NCBI RefSeq assembly: GCF_900090045.1
Contig: NC_041788.1
Coordinates: 434,001-498,000, forward strand
DNA: 64,000 nucleotides
Source: Plasmodium malariae
Lineage: Eukaryota; Apicomplexa; Aconoidasida; Haemosporida; Plasmodiidae
Direction of reading: 5' to 3'
Shown: one piece after another, positions 59,726-64,000 of the stretch
Position numbering within the stretch: the stretch's first letter is position 1
Layout of the letters: each line of letters begins with the position of its first letter
The notes under the pieces: model-generated
The model's database searches: none
What the model was told of the DNA's origin: nothing
What the model saw: the letters and a program-made list of their open reading frames with translations, nothing else
Position numbers and translations under genes: made by a program

Positions 59726-62700
59726 TTATTCGTTTGGACAAAATGGCTTTTTTTTTTTCTGCTCTTTTGAATACCTATGATATTCTTCTTCGCTATTAAA
59801 ACGTATAGGAATTTCTTTCCTTATGCAATTTCGGTATTTTTCCATATTCTCCAAATCAAAAAAATCCCACTCCAGAAACTCTTGTAGCATTATGAAATAT
59901 TTATTAACATTATTTTCAACTTCAATTCTTTTCTCTTTCATTTCTTTAAAATATTGGTGTTTGTTCATTTCTGAGTTATTTTCATTCAATATTATTGCTC
60001 TCTTTTGCGTTTTCAATGCAGCATTTTTTTCTAAAATTTTTTTAGCCTTCTCTAAAGCGGCTTCTTTTTTTAATTCATCAGTTACATTATTACATCTCAT
60101 CTCGTTTTCATTTTCTTCACTTTCTTTGCATTTTTTATCTTTTGAATAAAAATTTCTCGAAGGAGAACGGGACTTGGAGACAGATCTTGCTGATCTCTTA
60201 TAAAAATCCCTTATATCATCATCTATAATGATGTTCCCAGTATTTTCATACCTCTTTTCCGATAAATGCTTTGCTGTTTTATCATTCACGTTTGTAATAA
60301 AAGGTATATAACTGGCTAAAAAGGAGGGGAAAATATAAATAAATATATATATATATATTTATATATACACATACAAATGCATATGTTTATATTTTTTAAG
60401 TGGAACATGTAATACATTAATGTACTGTTCAAAGAATAACACATAATATGTTTTATGCACTAATATATATTTATCCACATGTATACAATAATACCCCCCT
60501 TAATTTCCATTCTTTCATTTTTATAAAAATATATACTTGACTTATCCTTTTGGACAGCATTGCTCCCTTTTGCTTCTTCTAATTTCTCCCTGAACATATG
60601 ATTTTTTTGTCCTCCATCATTCATTAGATCATCTTTTGCTTTGCTAAAAATCGTTTCATAGTCCCACGAATGTGATAATACATCTATACATTTCGGGATT
60701 TCTATCCTCTTTAATTTTAATTTAAATTGAATAAGGTTATTTAGTTCATTTTCGTAATACTTGGAACCTTTAACTTTTATTAAATGTATCATTGAATCTA
60801 AAATGGTATTCATAATTTCTTTCTGCTTTATTAACAGTGATATATTAGTTTCATTATTACTCAGAGAATACAAATTAGATTCAATAAAATTAAAGAAGAT
60901 TAATATTTGAGAGCATAAATAAGGTAACTTCTTGTAGAATAACTCTGGTAACATAAGATCAGCAGAAAACAAGTTTACATTTGATGAAAAGTCTGTCATA
61001 CATGAAATCCATGTGGAATAAAAATTTAAAAATAATAAAAGTGAATCTCTCATAAAAATATATATACTAGATGTTTTTGATTTTATTGAAAAAGTATTTA
61101 TTTTAACGCTATAAAATATATATATGATGATCTTCCATATATTTTCAATTAATAAATTAATAATTCGTAACAAGAAACTATCAACTTTATTTTTATTTAT
61201 ATATTTACGCAAACATTCCATTACAACATTCAAGTAAAACCAGGTTTTCGAATTTATTAACATAAAGCAGTCTAATACATATAACTTCTCACTATAGTCA
61301 TCATTTAAGAAACTCTTTTTTTTTAAAAATAAAATCATTGTGTTACTAAAACAAAATACCGATAATAAAAAACAGCATAAATATCTATTCGATTTAAAAA
61401 AATCAACTACAAAACTTTTTAATATATAATCATATTTATCAATAATTAAGTTATACCTTTTTTCTTCATTATCTATATCCTTAATAATAACAACAGGTAA
61501 GGAAAAAATACCACTTTTCTTCTTAACCCTATTTATTTTATATTCATCCTTAATCATATATTTAACAATTAAGTCAAAAGATTTTACAATATGCAACTTC
61601 GTTTTCTTATTCATATTGCTTACACACAGAAAAAAAAATGAATATATGTAATTATAAACAACTTTTTCGTTTTCTTTATTTTTCACTAGATTCCTTTTCA
61701 TAAACTTTCTATATTGGTTTAAAGTATCCGAATTAGGGACCTCGTCACTCCTATAATAATAATTAGTATTACTGTCACTGTGGTAATTATTAATTCTACT
61801 GTTTTTACCGTTTGTTATAGTACCACCTGTTGCAGACGTGGTAACCTTCTTATCATCCTGCATTTCCTCATTATATATAGTAGTATAAAAATATAAAATA
61901 TGCATATCTTTTACACTTTTCGTGTCACTGTCACTACTGTAATATACTGGTTCCTCAGGTGTTTCCTCGTATGTATCCTTAAGAGTACATAAATCGTCAT
62001 ACATTAATGATAAATAATTTTCAACATTTTTTATTAAATTAAAAACAACATTAAAAAAAGGAACAGATGAACGTGTCTTTCCTTTATACATACCATATGA
62101 AATTAGGTGGCATAAATAAATAACTGATGAACAAAAAAATATTCTACATTTTTTATTTTTATCTTTTTTTAATTCTTTCATAAAAATTTCAACAACTTCA
62201 TAAACATTCATAAATAAAATTTTATATTTTTCTATCGATAAAACCGACTGTACTCTTTTTATAACAATATTAATTATTTTAACAAGTATGACAAAAAAAA
62301 ACTCAAACATGGTTTTTAAATCCATTAAATTAAAATCATTGTCACAAATACGCTCAATATATTTTACAAATTCTTTTTGCTTATCACTAAATATTATATT
62401 TGTTGACTTGTTTGTATTTTTATTATCCTTTATATCTGCCTTAATTAAAAGAAATAGCAAGTTATTTATGTTCTTTATTTCTTCACTCCTTTTCAACTTT
62501 TCACTATACAAATCTATGCTCATTAATGAATCAAAAATTTCAAAAATAAATGCTTTTTCCAAAGAATCACGAATTTGAGAATCAGTCATGAGAATTATTA
62601 AAACCTGTGTAGATAACAACAACAAAAAAAAAAAATAATAATAATAAATAAATAATAATAAATAAATAATAATATTAAATATAAATAAATAAATGAATTA

Positions 62701-64000
62701 TAGATACATGAATTTTTTGTGAAAAGGGGGAACGCTGTATGGGCCCATATATATTTTAGGCTTGTGCATGTGTCCACATATGCTTGTACATATATATATT
62801 CATTTTCACAGGAATGCAGAATGTATTCTCGTATTTATATATATGGGCGTGAAGAAGTGCGTTACCTTAATTGCATAAAAACAAATATAATAATCCTTGT
62901 GATTAATAAATAAGGACAGTGTGTACATGGTTATATGTTCAAAAGTCATTTCTTTTTCTTTTAAATATTTTTTATATAAATTTTTTGTATATTCATCAAT
63001 TTCAAAAGAATTTACAAGTAACCTTTTCGTTACGTCAAGAATGTTATATATAATATTTATGCATGAAAACGTGGATGCTTCTTCAAAATATTTATTTTTA
63101 AAATTTACATTCTTAATAATGTAAAATTTTAAATTTTTCACAAAATACAAAAGTTTAAAAATTAAATTAAATAAATTATTAATTACTTCTTTATTTTCTG
63201 AAAATACAAACCCTATAAAATGTATAAAGCCATCATTGTCAATAAAAAAATTGGTTAAGGACAGATGTTCTATATTATATTCTTTTGGAAGAAAAACTGC
63301 GCTCTGTTCATTCATTGGTACACTGGACTGTCCTAACAAATTTGATGACTCCTTTTTTTTTTTTTTTTTAATTAGCGATAATAAGTATATTCCACAAATT
63401 AAGCACTGCATATATTTAAAAATATCATAGTCTGCAAAATTTTTTTTTAGAAAAGAACTGTCTGTTTTCAATTTATCAGTAGAAATATTTCCTGAAGGCA
63501 AACTCGTGTTAATCATTTTAATAATACACGCATCTGATAGCTTAACCCAGTAGGAAAATATAGAAACTATTAATTTTTTATTTGAATCATTTAAAAAATC
63601 ATCATCATTGATAAATTTAGAATTAATAATTTTAAATATTATTAGCTGAATAAAATTATCTGAATACCTTAAGGAGTTTAACATTAAGGAGTAGAGTATG
63701 ATTTTTTCTTTTAGAACCTTTTGTAAGCTATTTTCCACTTCACTATGATTTAAAAGAAGAAATATGTGCGCATAAATATAAGGAATAGGATCCTTGCTAA
63801 AACTATTATTATTACTTTTATCAATATTTAAACTTTCATTTTTATAACTATCACAATTTTGTTCAGATACATTTTCTTCCAGTTCAGATTTATTAAATAC
63901 CTTTAAATTTTCATTATTTATACAATAATCCAGCTTACATATTTTTTGATTAACTTTTATTAATAATTTTTTGCTTTTTTTAAACTCACTATGTATTAGA
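59726..64000 (-). CDS. Large unrecognised helical protein, three exons visible, cut by right edge
   Basis: Three coding blocks join in phase. The first exon is open from the right edge to 62866, ending FYAIK before GTAACG. An intron of 261 bp ends CACAG. The second exon is 62604-60495, ending before GGTATT in phase 1. An intron of 179 bp ends CTTTTTAG. The third exon, 60315-59726, opens in matching phase. About 1,280 residues are visible. The first two exons are Leu/Ile/Phe/Lys-rich and helical, reminiscent of repeat-type helical proteins, with a low-complexity Asp/Ser/Asn insert (near YYSSDSDTKS). The third is different: charged, with an SR-like patch (RSARSVSKSRSPSRNF), a Lys/Glu coiled coil and EFLEWDFFDLE near the end. 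The third exon could instead be a separate gene with its own unseen first exon. Function unknown. Confidence 0.6.

Overview
The window looks like a piece of a Plasmodium (malaria parasite) chromosome near a subtelomere. It is extremely AT-rich, has long poly(A)/poly(T) and (TA)n tracts, and contains a tandem gene family, a PEXEL-bearing exported-protein gene, an ETRAMP-like gene, and then larger housekeeping-type genes with short AT-rich introns. All genes I can support are on the minus strand. The left edge cuts through the gene family and the right edge cuts through the first visible exon of a large gene. My best guess for the species is P. malariae or a close relative. This rests on the composition and on my memory that P. 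malariae has a large P27/25 expansion; no search was run.

Region 1 (1-38.7 kb) is a head-to-tail array of 19 copies of one single-exon gene at a very regular 1.97-2.13 kb period, with two longer units. Each copy begins with a signal-peptide-like segment, followed by a helical core with conserved landmarks: a tyrosine-rich stretch, VEFHAS-like, C-x-x-RIK-x-RL, EEYC, YFWIEQR-x-DEEMS, MC-x-N, KLSxxMI and FLLDxLR. I read the family as relatives of gamete antigen 27/25 (Pfg27), a cytosolic RNA-binding gametocyte protein. One support is context: the P. falciparum gene (PF13_0011) lies, as I recall, next to ETRAMP13 (PF13_0012), and an ETRAMP-like gene is the second coding unit beyond the array here. 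If right, the array is a lineage-specific expansion in which the copies carry an N-terminal secretory signal. The copies form blocks along the array: 3-5, 7-12 and 14-19 are subfamilies, and 2, 6 and 13 are in-between types. Copies 1, 7, 11 and 12 are interrupted. Copies 13, 16 and 19 have lost their C-terminal tails. Copies 17/18 and 8/10 show recent homogenisation.

Region 2 (38.7-41.4 kb) is a 0.9 kb minisatellite of a ~10-bp T-rich unit at the array edge, followed by empty AT-rich DNA. Region 3 (41.4-50.5 kb) holds three genes for secreted or exported proteins: an exported-protein gene with signal anchor and PEXEL broken by one TAG, an ETRAMP-like membrane protein, and a two-exon 140-residue secreted protein. 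Region 4 (52.9-54.9 kb) holds a many-exon gene for a small protein with two membrane segments. The model is mine and tentative.

Region 5 (56.2-64 kb) is core-genome-like: a Sen1/UPF1-type SF1 helicase, and a large unrecognised protein that I join from three exons by matching splice phases. No rRNA, tRNA, insertion sequence or CRISPR array was seen.
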